Source of the DNA: Isohypsibius dastychi
Lineage: Eukaryota; Tardigrada; Eutardigrada; Parachela; Isohypsibiidae
Assembly (NCBI GenBank): GCA_034696485.1
Contig: JAQIWT010000174.1
Coordinates: 1 to 30,091 of the forward strand
Direction of reading: 5' to 3'
DNA length: 30,091 nucleotides
The notes beneath the pieces were generated by a model, which was not told where the DNA came from, ran no database searches, and saw nothing but the letters and a program-made list of their open reading frames with translations. The translations under genes were made by a program, and so were the position numbers. Of the stretch, positions 21,019 through 29,972 are shown piece by piece. The number at the start of each line of letters is the position of its first letter. The first letter of the stretch is position 1.

Positions 21019-21715
21019 ACAGTAACGTTCTGATGGTTCGATTTAGATTACTTTTGTTTGTTTTCATCTGCGACGTCGCTATCATTAATGAATCCTCGTT
21101 GAATTATTTTCGGTTTGTTTTTCAATTAATTGCTTAATAATGATGATCTGTGACGGTTAGATGCTAATGAATCCTTTTTTGTGAAATATCGGTTTTGTGC
21201 AGATGATTTTGTCATTCTGAAACAGATCAGTCAATGTCTGCTTATCAGTAAAGGTCACAAAGTTTGGATCTCTTGTGGTTGTAACAGAATCGTCTTCCCC
21301 GTATTTTTCGGGTGCTAACAGTGAACGGCGCATACTGGGGTCTACCGTTCCGGAATCCGGTAGGCGCTCCCGGCAACCCAGACTGGAAGCGGTGTTTCAT
21401 TTTTGTGCAAGAAACCTCTTGGTGCCGGCACGGACTCACGCAGGTCTTTCGGTCGGTGAATTCCAGGATAATTACACAAATCCTACTGGATTCATTCACT
21501 TTTCGTTGCGGATTCCGCTATCGATTTTTAGCCGGGCAAATGAGACGGCTATTTGAAGTGGGTTCCTAATTGAGTTGCATAAAAAGGCCTTTCAATTGCA
21601 CTTGAATTCCAATTTCACTGGATGTAAAATGGATTCAATTCTAAATGGCATTTGAAATCGACTGGACATTGATTTTGGCAGATATCCGTTTTCCGTAATA
21701 TTTGAGGCTGCATTT
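21019..21715. other. No gene seen; boundary between elements 1 and 2
   Basis: Starts with the 3' flank of the BEN gene and the last palindrome (21070-21079). The stretch 21290-21560 is more GC-rich and open in two plus frames and one minus frame, but I recognise no family. The stretch 21570-21700 is rich in TTGAATT/CAATT-like words. The right end of element 1 and the left end of element 2 should lie here; I cannot see clear terminal repeats or a target-site duplication. Confidence 0.4.
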
Positions 21716-24700
21716 ATGTCGGCAGGCAAGCCTCGAATTTATGATGTGGCCGCTGAAGAAGCTTTATTCCGACAAAATGCCAAAGACATATTTGAGTGCC
21801 TTGAATGTGGAAAACTTTATAAGTATCGAAGGACCATTAGGCCTCATGTTCGCGATCATATAACTCAACGTGCACAAAACAATGTGCCGCTATCTGGAAT
21901 TATCAATGATACAGTTATTGGTGAGTGAATGAGCAAATCTATTCAATATCAGAAATAATAAATCTTAATTCATCTAGTCATATTACACCTGAAATCAGAA
22001 TGAACAATCGGGTAATTAAAAAAGTTCGGTTAAATGGGTTTGTGTCATTTTTTTGTTAGATCTTGATCGGACACCTGAAAGCTCTCATTTTGAGATACCG
22101 GATGATTTCGACGAAGCTGACCAAGTCCAAGAACTATCGCTACCAGTGTCAAAAACTCAAATTCATCCTGAAGTTATCGAAACTGCACAAACAAATCCTA
22201 GTGCTATTCTTGGCATTATTCATCAGCAGTTGGGATTGTCACAGCGTTGCCTCGAGGCTCTTGTAAAGTTGTTAAAGCTGCCTAATATGGACTGGTCACA
22301 AGTCACCATGAATGACATTTTTATGAGTGACCTTGTCTCTAACGTTGTGGAACACGCAATTTGTAAAGCTTGTGAAGCGATTGTGATGGAAAAACACTGC
22401 CCACAACACGGGTGATGCGAGGCCAATATTTTCTAAATATTATGAAATTATAACATCTTTTAATTCAGAGGTATCGCGGCGCCAATTGACACATTTACCA
22501 CTGCCTCTCTGGAAATACAATTGAAACACATCGCGAACGGTAAAGCTACACCCTCTAAAGCTAGCGATAATAATTGTACAATGTATTGAATATATTTGAT
22601 TGTGAGATATCAATGATTGGATTGGAACTTCGAAATTTGAATCTTTGTCGGTCAAAACATCCCATTAATGCTTAACATGGCCAACAGGTAAAAAATTCAG
22701 TTTTTGGAATGAGGCGGAATTTCGGAAAGATGGGTACATCAAAGATACCACAGACGGTGATTTCCACAGAACAGTTATGAAAGCAATGCCAACTTTGCCC
22801 CCAAACCATAGTGAAAATAGACTACAAGGCAGGCTTATAATCATGATTATAAGCCTGCCTTGTAGTCTATTTTCACTATGCCCAAACTGGAGAATACTCA
22901 CGCTGACTTTAAATTCTGATGGGGTCGCAATCAAGAACGATGGTGGAAGTGCATGGCCATTTTTTTTGACAATAAACGAGCTCCCGAAATCGCAGAGGTT
23001 TATTGAATTAAAATCCAGCGCAGTATTATTCACTAACAACACTTGTTTTTTTGATAAGGTTTCTGTCAGGAAATATGCTCATTGCTGCTCTGTGGCAGTC
23101 TTAACCTTCTCTGATAGCGAGAATGAAGGAACAAGCTCATAACATTAAAAAAACCGCACAGAAACCACCCATCGATTTCATTCATCAGATGATTGTGAAG
23201 GACTGCGAGCTAATCAATCAAAAAGGTTTATATCTCACTACAGCGGACGGTGGCTTTTACTGCAAAATTTATGTGACCAAATTCATCGGAGACATCCCAG
23301 CCAAAGCAATGTTTTTAAATATGAAAAATCATAATGGAACATTTGGTTGCTGCTATTGCTTAGTGTGCGGGAAGACGGTGGTCAGTGGAAGTGGTACTTG
23401 TCACTGCTACGACATACCGTTTGAGATGACCGCCGACGCAATCGAACCAGTTTTGCCCAGACAGAGAGACCAAGAATTAATGGCTCGTGATGCACGTATC
23501 ACCATTCACCAAACCGAGATGGATGACAAGATCAAGATTGTAAACGGTGTTGATTCTGTGCCTATTCAGTTAGGTAAAATTAAATTCTATGCTACAGATT
23601 AACGGCATCAAAGGCAAGTCATCGCTCAGCATGTTTCCTCGCATAAGTTTACCCGATTCCATTCTAATTGACGAACTACACTGCGTATTTCTCGGTGTCG
23701 TCAAGCGCGTGTTCGGGTTGTGGTTTGAAAAACCTGGCTTACCTTGCTATTTAAACAAAGCTGAGGTAAAAAATACCAATATTCATTACAATTATAAATC
23801 ATTTAAACTTATTCAACGCATGAAATTCCAGCAAACTATTGTCAATTCAAGACTTTCTCCAGTACTCATCCCGAAACATATAACTCGGTCGCCACGAACG
23901 GTTGACACAAAGTCCTGGAAAGGGAGTGAATACCGTATTTGGTTCTTCTATTACTCGGTTTTGGTACGAGATATCATGCCCCAAGAATATTTCAACCACT
24001 GGTCACTTCTTGTGCAAGCCATTTCCCTGTTGTCGTCCAATTTGATATCGCCGGCGGATATCATCTATGCACGTGCGCTGCTATATCAGTTTTGCGCGAA
24101 CTACTCAAGCCTTTATGGTAATCCTTGATAAAAACAACAGAATTTTTAGGATAGAGGTCACATTATCAGCTTTTAAATCCTGTTGTCTCCAAGGAAGATT
24201 GGTTGTACAACCAATGTCCCAAATTACATCTTCTTCTGAATTTAGGTGAGAAAACCTATGGATTGAACGTGCATTATCTCATACATCTCGCGAAACAAGT
24301 CGAATTACACGGCGCACTTCCAGAATCATCTTTGTTTCCATACGAGTCGCGGAACAACTATCTAAAAAATCACTGCCATTCAACCCGAAACGCATGCAGG
24401 AGCATAATGAAACAATTCCTGGCAAATCAGTACCTTTTGAATCACTCTTCAAACTTTGAGGTTAAAACGAAACAGCGCTTTGTTGATATAACGAAACGAC
24501 GCAGGTAAGATGTTTTCAGAAAACTGAACATACAGTTTCATTTCAAACAATGGTTGTAGAGTCGGTCCGGCAAGAAGCGGCATCGGTTGGCGATCATACG
24601 GCAGACCACTGAGAAATCCAGCCATTAATTTTATAGAAGCGGCTTTACCCGATGGCAACTGTTGCTACCGGTTTAACTTTTTTTTACCCCCAGGTTTGTC

Positions 24701-24808
24701 CGCTGTGGACGATGCTGCAGAAAAGGTCACCAACCCATATTCCCGAGCGGCTTTGATTACGCTCGGAAAACTGGAACATGCTTAGCAGCCAAATCAATCG
24801 GCAAGTAA
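21716..24808 (+). pseudogene. CACTA/EnSpm-like DDE transposase, element 2
   Basis: Exons with good splice sites are 21716-21920, 22060-22411, 22469-22539, 22688 to about 23000, about 23070-23573, 23590-24117, 24246-24504 and 24694-24808. The N-terminus has a C2H2-like finger (FECLECGKLY...H...H). Then come a catalytic-type Asp in LTLNSDGVAIKND with AWPFFLTINELP, NMLIAALWQS, a Cys pair in GCCYCLVCGK, the second Asp in LIDELHCVFLGVVKRVF, YGLNVHYLIHLAKQ, the Glu in LFPYESRNNYLK, and a Cys-rich tail (FVRCGRCCRKGH). These are the same family marks as at 14501-17149, but the two proteins are only distantly similar. Lesions: an 81-bp insertion at 22807-22887, TAA at 23102 just after NMLIAALWQS, and phase mismatches near 23000 and 23573. 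Non-functional as it stands. Confidence 0.8.
22807..22880. repeat. 74-bp perfect palindrome flanked by 7-bp direct repeats
   Basis: The two 37-bp arms, with no spacer, are exact reverse complements, starting CATAGTGAAAATAG and ending CTATTTTCACTATG with centre ATAATCATGATTAT. CCCAAAC flanks it on both sides (22800-22806 and 22881-22887). Removing the palindrome plus one CCCAAAC (81 bp, 27 codons) joins LPPN to WRILTLTLNSDGV, the expected transposase sequence. It therefore looks like an insertion with a 7-bp target duplication. The terminal CACTATG/CATAGTG contains CACTA, though facing outward. A fold-back assembly artefact remains possible. Confidence 0.9.
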
Positions 24809-25010
24809 ACTTTACCATTTTGATGCTGATACAATAAATTCATGACATAATTTCGTTCAAGACACCATCACAACTTGCTGATAACGGTCCATCCGTGTTC
24901 GAATTTCAGAGCATTCGAATGGTGAGCAATTAAAAATTGAGATGTATTGAGAAAGATTCAATTTTACGACATCGGTGACCTTTCACACATTAATTCAATC
25001 ATTTTTTAAG

Positions 25011-26069
25011 GCTGTCGACGCTCTTGCCCTCAAGCTGGATAATCAAGTGGAGCGGTTGGATGCTTTGATGACAGAATTAAAAAACGCGCATCAGAGCACG
25101 TTGGAGGTACAGAACAATCATTTTAATTAGTTGTATAGATCAATTAATTTAACTTTTTTGCTTGCTGTGTTTTTCAAAGGGTCTCGAAGGGAACCTCCAG
25201 AATATTGCCGCCTCGATGGGGGATTTGGAAATTCGGGTCGATGAATTGGACGGCCCGACGGTAGCAGGCTTAATTCCAGAAAAGTCGACTGCTGACAAAA
25301 TCAGCAAATTTATCGTAAGCGTTCTTCGGCCTAACTTTTTTCTGACTAGATATTTCTTCGCGAAAACTTGTTGTAACATAGAGTTCATTTGATTGACCCA
25401 CTTATGTTGTCATAGGTCAAATGCGATAGCAAGGGAATCAATCGTTGGACAATGGCTCTTCGTTACAGCATGCGGGAAATATTCACCAAAGGCGAACTTC
25501 AAAATAGCTGTCCCACGGGGAACAATTCACCCGGGAACCGACCAGCGCTGGACGCCACCAAAACCCAGTTTGTCCGAGGTACGTTTTGAATTCAATCAAC
25601 TAGCTGAGAACCTCGATTCATACCTCGAAATCAGTCTTTCTATAATTCAATTCAAGTGAGAATTTTTGAGACGGTTCGTTGAAGTTAAACTCATTCCAAT
25701 CTAAAAAAACATAATCGAGATTTAATACCGTCAAATGAATTGAGAGAGCTTTTGTTCGATTCACAGTCAAGGAACAATGCGAAAAAAATCCAATAGACCT
25801 TTCGAGGTCAATTCTTTGCCTGTCTGTGGTTGCGGTGGTTTTGATTTCTTGAATACCGTCTTCTCGCCTAATAAGTGAGCTGACAAATATTCTTTCTAGA
25901 GTTCGTCGCTACTTACTGCCAGCGGAAGGATATTCAGTGTCCAAGTAAAGGTGTGGTCACTGCCGCAATGGGAAATGTCTGCAACCAGTCCAATCCAAAA
26001 AAGAAATCAAACAAGCCAGCAGAGTCCTCCAGTTCTACACTCGCTGATGAAGACGAAGAATCAGCTTAG
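25011..26069 (+). CDS. BEN-domain protein, element 2
   Basis: Exons 25011-25106, 25180-25314, 25416-25578 and 25900-26069 (TAG) join in phase to 187 residues without a stop; a 5' exon with the start codon is not identified. Exons 1-2 encode a heptad-like segment (LALKLDNQVERLDALM, then LEIRVDELDG), probably a coiled coil. Exons 3-4 encode a clear BEN domain: VKCDSKGINRWTMALRYSM, REIFTKGELQNSCPTGN, RPALDATKTQFVREFV. A Lys/Ser then acidic tail (LADEDEESA) follows. BEN domains bind DNA and recruit chromatin factors. It sits 200 bp after the transposase's last exon on the same strand, mirroring the transposase-BEN pairing of element 1, so it is probably that element's second protein. No GCGACGTCGC sites lie near it. 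Confidence 0.75.
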
Positions 26070-27032
26070 TTTTTTGCCATTAAATTCACTTTGGATAAAC
26101 TGTTATTTGTACCTCGCGAATTTTCAAGTACGCCTCTTTGTTAGCTCCTCGTTCTATTGAATATTGTCACTGGATGATTTTGCTGTCGTGGTCGTAATCA
26201 TTGATTCATTTGCCGTTTATTTGTCATTATTGTTGTCATAAGTTCCACATTAGTTGCGTTGTCTGAATTCAAGAGCTATAAATATGAAGCCGATGTAACA
26301 TGTTTAATTCATGTATAAGGGAAGTCAAAAAGAACAACACAAATTTAAATATCAATCTAGCCAGTAATTAATAATCCATATTCATATCGTATCAATCTGG
26401 TATCTGTTGATTAGATCTCTAAACCAAACGATTGAATTAAAAAGCCATCGCAATCGAAGGCAACAGTTTCAATGTGGATTTGAAGGGACTTCGTACTAGA
26501 AGTGGATTTGAAGCCGCCTTCACCTTCTTATCGCTTTTAAGCTACGTTGGCAATGATGGCTATAAAGCCTTTTTTTGAATCATCTGAAGGCCCCATTGAC
26601 TGGCATATTGACCACTCGAAAATGGTTAATAAAGGCTTCTAGTGAAGGCATAAAAAACCGCTTTTGAAGTGCGTTTCTATGCATTGGGGAGGTTTTCAAT
26701 TTCATGCATTTGTCTGTCTTACCGGATACCTTTCAGTGAAAACTGCTAAGAGTTAAATCCACAATGAAATTATGACCGCCCGCTTAATGTCATTATTCTG
26801 TGTGCCTTAAAGGTCATTAAGCGGACCGCCATGTATGTGGACCACTCTTTTTGGAACCATGGTCTGGGAAAAACTGGGTTATCGGTTCTGCGTAAACGAT
26901 GTCCGAAATAGTCCCCCACCCCCCTGGCAAGATAAGTGCTACAAACACCGGCATTCAAACCAGCTCTCAGAACCGAAAGACGTTCTGAATTAGCGTTGTT
27001 CGATTCGAACAGCTTTGGCTGTGCATATTTAC
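26070..27032. other. No firm gene; possible right end of inserted block
   Basis: 26070-26760 shows no coding signal. At 26683-26699 lies the inverted partner of 9698-9714, and around 26560-26660 there are short inverted words (AAAGGC/GCCTTT, GAAGGC/GCCTTC) like a degenerate MITE. 26770-27032 is open on the minus strand. After a TTTTTCCCAG acceptor near 26867 it could supply one more exon (SPWFQKEWSTYM...) to the gene at 27033-27534, but I cannot tell coding from intron. Confidence 0.35.
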
Positions 27033-27534
27033 GAGTAGGTTCCCTCTTGGCGGAAATCACAGATCCGATACAAAATATTACCTCGGCGCGTCGTCGGATT
27101 ATCGAAGAGCTGATTTGTTTCGTTAGGAACAACCTGCTCCACCGACTGCAGAACCTTTTTGAATATTCGTGATTTTGTTGAGTCTGGATGGGCGGTCAAG
27201 GCGAAGAACATATTCGGGCGAGTGTAAGATGATGGCTTAAGATGGACCATTTCGGCGCTGGTATAAAGCCGTACATCGCCAACCATTGTTGCAATCGCCG
27301 ATCTGGCTGCCAGTCGAGCAATAAACCACCCGATTGGCCCTGCCCCATTGACCTTCGCTGTCTGTTCATCGAATAAATTTTTAAAGAATTGCCGAAAGAA
27401 ATTAGGAGGAAAGTCACCTTGCGGATTTTGTCCAATATTTCTTGAGGACAGCCATCTTCCAGCCTCAAGTTTAGGACATCCAAGGCTAGCTCGTGATTCG
27501 TGTTAAATATGTCGCTCTCTTCGTAATGAGACAT
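27033..27534 (-). CDS. DUF3987-like P-loop protein, N-terminal half
   Basis: Exon 1, 27534-27418, runs from ATG (MSHYEESDIFNTNHELALDV...DKIRK). After a 56-nt intron, exon 2, 27361-27033, ends at a CTC|GTAAAT donor. Exon 2 reads VNGAGPIGWFIARLAARSAI, then RPNMFFALTAHPDSTKSRIFKKVL. This matches the order in DUF3987 proteins: a helical segment before the P-loop, 'P-N-x-(hydrophobic)', then a Walker-A-like loop ending in KS (AHPDSTKS, with Gly replaced by Asp/Thr). The ATPase core after that is missing nearby, but the fitting C-terminal half is at 8268-9424 on the same strand. One gene split by an insertion, or two truncated relatives, are both possible. No database comparison was available. Confidence 0.45.
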
Positions 27535-27768
27535 GAGTGTGTGAGAAAGTGCAGGGGAGTGGAATAAAACAAGGAACTTTACAGGAACTGCAGTGGTTAT
27601 TTGTCTAATTTTTAAGGTTACCAGGTGACTAACTTTTGTTCGAAAAGCCAGGTTATTCAGTTACAAGCGAAGACACCTATCTTATGCGTCGCGGATCACA
27701 TATAGAACCAGTGACTGAACAATTTCTTTAATCCGATGAAAAAACAAATCCAGTCCCAAAAACCACTT

Positions 27769-27978
27769 TTACGACTCTGGCTGTCCCGGTCCACTTGACT
27801 TTTTCCTGACAAATCTCAACGAAAGGTCACGCCCGAATTGTCGAGAATAAGCGGATATTTGACCGCGACCTTTTCTAATTCGTCTCATATCGACATACGC
27901 ATTCACCAAACTAACAGCCGCATCCTCATCCAACTTTGGATTGCACTCAACTCGAGCACATGCAATGTAATCTTTCAA
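27769..27978 (-). pseudogene. MCM helicase (MCM4-like) C-terminal fragment
   Basis: After a TATTGCAG acceptor the exon reads LKDYIACARVECNPKLDEDA, then VNAYVDMRRIRKGRGQISAYSRQ. This is the C-terminal lid of MCM2-7 replicative helicases, closest in pattern to MCM4 (Y-V-D-M-R..., I-S-A-x-x-R-Q). The expected continuation, ending in Ala-His-Ala, is replaced by GRDLSLRFVRKK and a stop, and no other MCM exon (Walker A/B, Arg finger) is nearby. It therefore looks like a relic or captured fragment. A perfect 20-bp palindrome sits in the preceding intron-like sequence. Confidence 0.6.
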
Positions 27979-27989
27979 CTGCAATATTG

Positions 27990-28009
27990 TTCTCCCATTA
28001 ATGGGAGAA
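27990..28009. repeat. 20-bp perfect palindrome
   Basis: TTCTCCCATTAATGGGAGAA is its own reverse complement. It lies 12 bp upstream (on the minus strand) of the MCM fragment's splice acceptor. Function unknown. Confidence 0.8.
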
Positions 28010-28062
28010 AATGAATCAAAACCACTTCCAGTCAAATAATCAAAACATAAAAATGAATTCAA

Positions 28063-28810
28063 ATCCAGTCGAATTAGAACGAAAACTCTAACAAAAATGT
28101 GGTCAAAGCAAGGCTAGATTTCTTGATAAGATCCATTCAACAGTTCTGCAAATGTGGGTTCAATTCAGCTGTCGGAAATCACCAAATTTCCATTCAAAAT
28201 AAACTCAGTTTAATTTGGTCCAACTCTCTCCTTTTTTCAAAAGTTACAGAATAGAAACCGAGTTACCCAGCGAAATCTATATTACCCTTACTGTACAAAG
28301 CAGGTTTTTATCTAAAAAAACTTGCGATCATCCCAAAAAACCATTATTAATCTTCGAGGCCGGATTTTTTTGTTTTCACGTATTTTGTTCTCAGAAATTG
28401 AATACATACAGTGTTTATGATTCAGCGCGTTTGTGATAGCGATCAAGTTTCAAAATCGCCAGGCAAGCTGAAAATATAAGTGAGTGAATGAAAAAGGTCA
28501 GAGTGCAACGCGCTCACCAAATGGCGATGAGGTATTGCATGGAATATACAAAATCAATCAAAAGCGGTTGATTTACGAATTAATTTCCGGTTGTTGTGGT
28601 TTTCAGGATCCGTTTGTTGTGGTTTTCAGGATCAGATTTCATTTTGGAACTCCTTCATCAGTACGATGTTTCCAGGCTGATTTCGGTTCTTCATGATTCC
28701 TGTGATGTACCCAAATATTGCAGCTATATTGGAGTGTTAGATTCTTTTTGAACCAGCACTGCGGAGTTCATTTCGTAAATCATTCCTCGGTTAATCACAC
28801 CGGATTTTAA
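28063..28810. other. No gene seen; short tandem duplication
   Basis: AT-rich sequence with no supportable gene. A 23-bp unit containing TTGTTGTGGTTTTCAGGATC is repeated in tandem at about 28592-28633. It creates two adjacent TTTTCAG acceptor-like sites, resembling the acceptor TTTTCAG|GATCTG at 29377-29389. Confidence 0.45.
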
Positions 28811-28824
28811 ATTGGATCAGAAAG

Positions 28825-29972
28825 ATGGGGACAACTTGCATTGGACAGAAGCAGTATTTGATCTATTTTGCACAGGAGCATATGGAATTTCGGTTTCCGG
28901 TAAGAAAGCAAAACAGAGTTCCGACTTGTCGATTGTATTGGAAAATCCGATGAATTTTGTTTCATTTGCCTTTGTGGGAGCTCCGATCTCTTTGTCGCAT
29001 GTTGAATATTCCGCTTCAAGAACACCAGCTGAAAAATCAAGAGGTGACTTTCGTCTGACTCCAGTTAGAATGCGCTATTTAAACTGCATCTTGTTGTGGG
29101 CAGAATCCGTTTCAACTGTTTGATCTCCCCAGTGATGAAATCGCCCGGAAGTTGCTTCAGCGTTCGGTTTTGATGAAGTGAGAAAATACCGAAATCATTA
29201 CTGCTCGTTTTTTTTGCGATCACGGAAATTCCCAGGTTGGATTTTATCGTTTACACTGTCTTTATTTTGTTCCTGAGTTTTGTGATTTTCTTGTTTCTCA
29301 ATTGTAAAAATTTGTCTGAGAAAGTCAGTTAACGTTCTGATCTGAAAGATCGAATGAATTCGGCTTATGGTTTTTGTTTTCAGGATCTGCTGGTGTTTCC
29401 GTTGCAGACCGCAACGGAAACACCAGTACCAAACGAAAGGTACTGTCGTACAGTTGCAACGAAGAATTCCATCACTTTGCAAGTTCCCGAGCGTGATGTT
29501 GTGCCGAGAGAACTGCAGATTGCGGAAATCGACTTTGATCTGGAGATGGATTTTGATTTGAGGTGAGCGAAGGGTGGCGTGATTGTTTCTGGGAGACTTC
29601 CGGTTGGTTAACATTTTGGTCTTTCTCAAAGTACCTAATTTTCGGTGGTTGAATTCATGTTTCCTTTTTTGAAACAATTATCGAGTTGTTTGAATTTCCG
29701 GTTGCATTACTTCTGTCTTTTCAGCGATAAGGAATTTCGATCGCGTCTTACGCAGCATGTCAGCCGAGAAGCGGATATCGTCTTGAACGAGTCTGTCATC
29801 GTTCGAGATGCCAATAAACAATTTGATGACAAGTTGGTGTCGGATTTTAATGAAGAAGGAGGAGGGAATTTTCTGATGGATTTCTCGATGGATAATCGGG
29901 CTGATCCGTTGGAAGAATTCCTGTTGAAAACTAAGGATGTCGATGAGCGAGTTGAAAAAATCAGCGGCCTAG
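28825..29972 (+). CDS. Kleisin-like gene, front/middle exons (runs off window)
   Basis: Exons 29384-29562 and 29725-29972 join in phase. They read SITLQVPERDVVPRELQIAE, FDLEMDFDLSDKEFRSRL, then FDDKLVSDFNEE and DPLEEFLLKTKD: the acidic middle of Rad21-type kleisins, which precedes the RKRKLIVDE motif seen at 2149-2507. An upstream exon ending at 28899 (QKQYLIYFAQEHMEFRFP) resembles the end of the kleisin N-terminal domain (KYLL...FRP), and one at about 29108-29176 (NPFQLFDLPSDEIARKLL) may also belong; their phases do not join cleanly. The gene continues past the window with a donor at 29973. It is a further family member alongside the two left-hand copies. Confidence 0.5.
29390..29426. repeat. 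16-bp perfect hairpin in kleisin-like exon
   Basis: CTGGTGTTTCCGTTGC and GCAACGGAAACACCAG are exact reverse complements around a 5-nt loop (AGACC). The structure starts 6 nt after a splice acceptor, inside coding sequence (LLVFPLQTATETPV), and contains a second acceptor-like CCGTTGCAG. Confidence 0.85.

Larger units (their letters stand above)
11515..21079. repeat. Dispersed array of 27 GCGACGTCGC palindromes
   Basis: Start of the 10-bp core: 11516, 12219, 12715, 13070, 13299, 13675, 13995, 14707, 14910, 15324, 15709, 16350, 16611, 16908 (one mismatch, GCGACGTTGC), 17221, 17557, 18103, 18386, 18872, 19030, 19560, 19869, 20089, 20223, 20489, 20812 and 21070. I saw none elsewhere in the window, where chance predicts about 0.03 copies per 30 kb for a given 10-mer. 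Spacing is 134-712 bp with no fixed period. In 17 of the 26 perfect copies the next outer bases are also complementary (A-T, G-C, T-A or C-G), extending the palindrome to 12 bp. About 20 copies are coding and 7 non-coding. The core has three CpGs. It defines the minimum extent of element 1. Confidence 0.95.

Noticed and set aside
11515-21079. CRISPR-like or satellite array
   Set aside because: The repeated unit is only 10-12 bp, spacing is irregular (134-712 bp), the intervals are genes and introns, and the setting is eukaryotic.
11515-21079. Palindrome as a host CREB/ATF site
   Set aside because: It contains ACGT but not the TGACGTCA context, and confinement to the 9.6-kb unit argues against a general host promoter element.
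21275-21569. Small protein gene between elements 1 and 2
   Set aside because: Open in several frames on both strands because of higher GC; no recognisable family, start context or splice pattern.
22665-23042. Minus-strand open frame across the 74-bp palindrome
   Set aside because: It is antisense to transposase 2; the palindrome reads open in both directions, and that produces the apparent frame.
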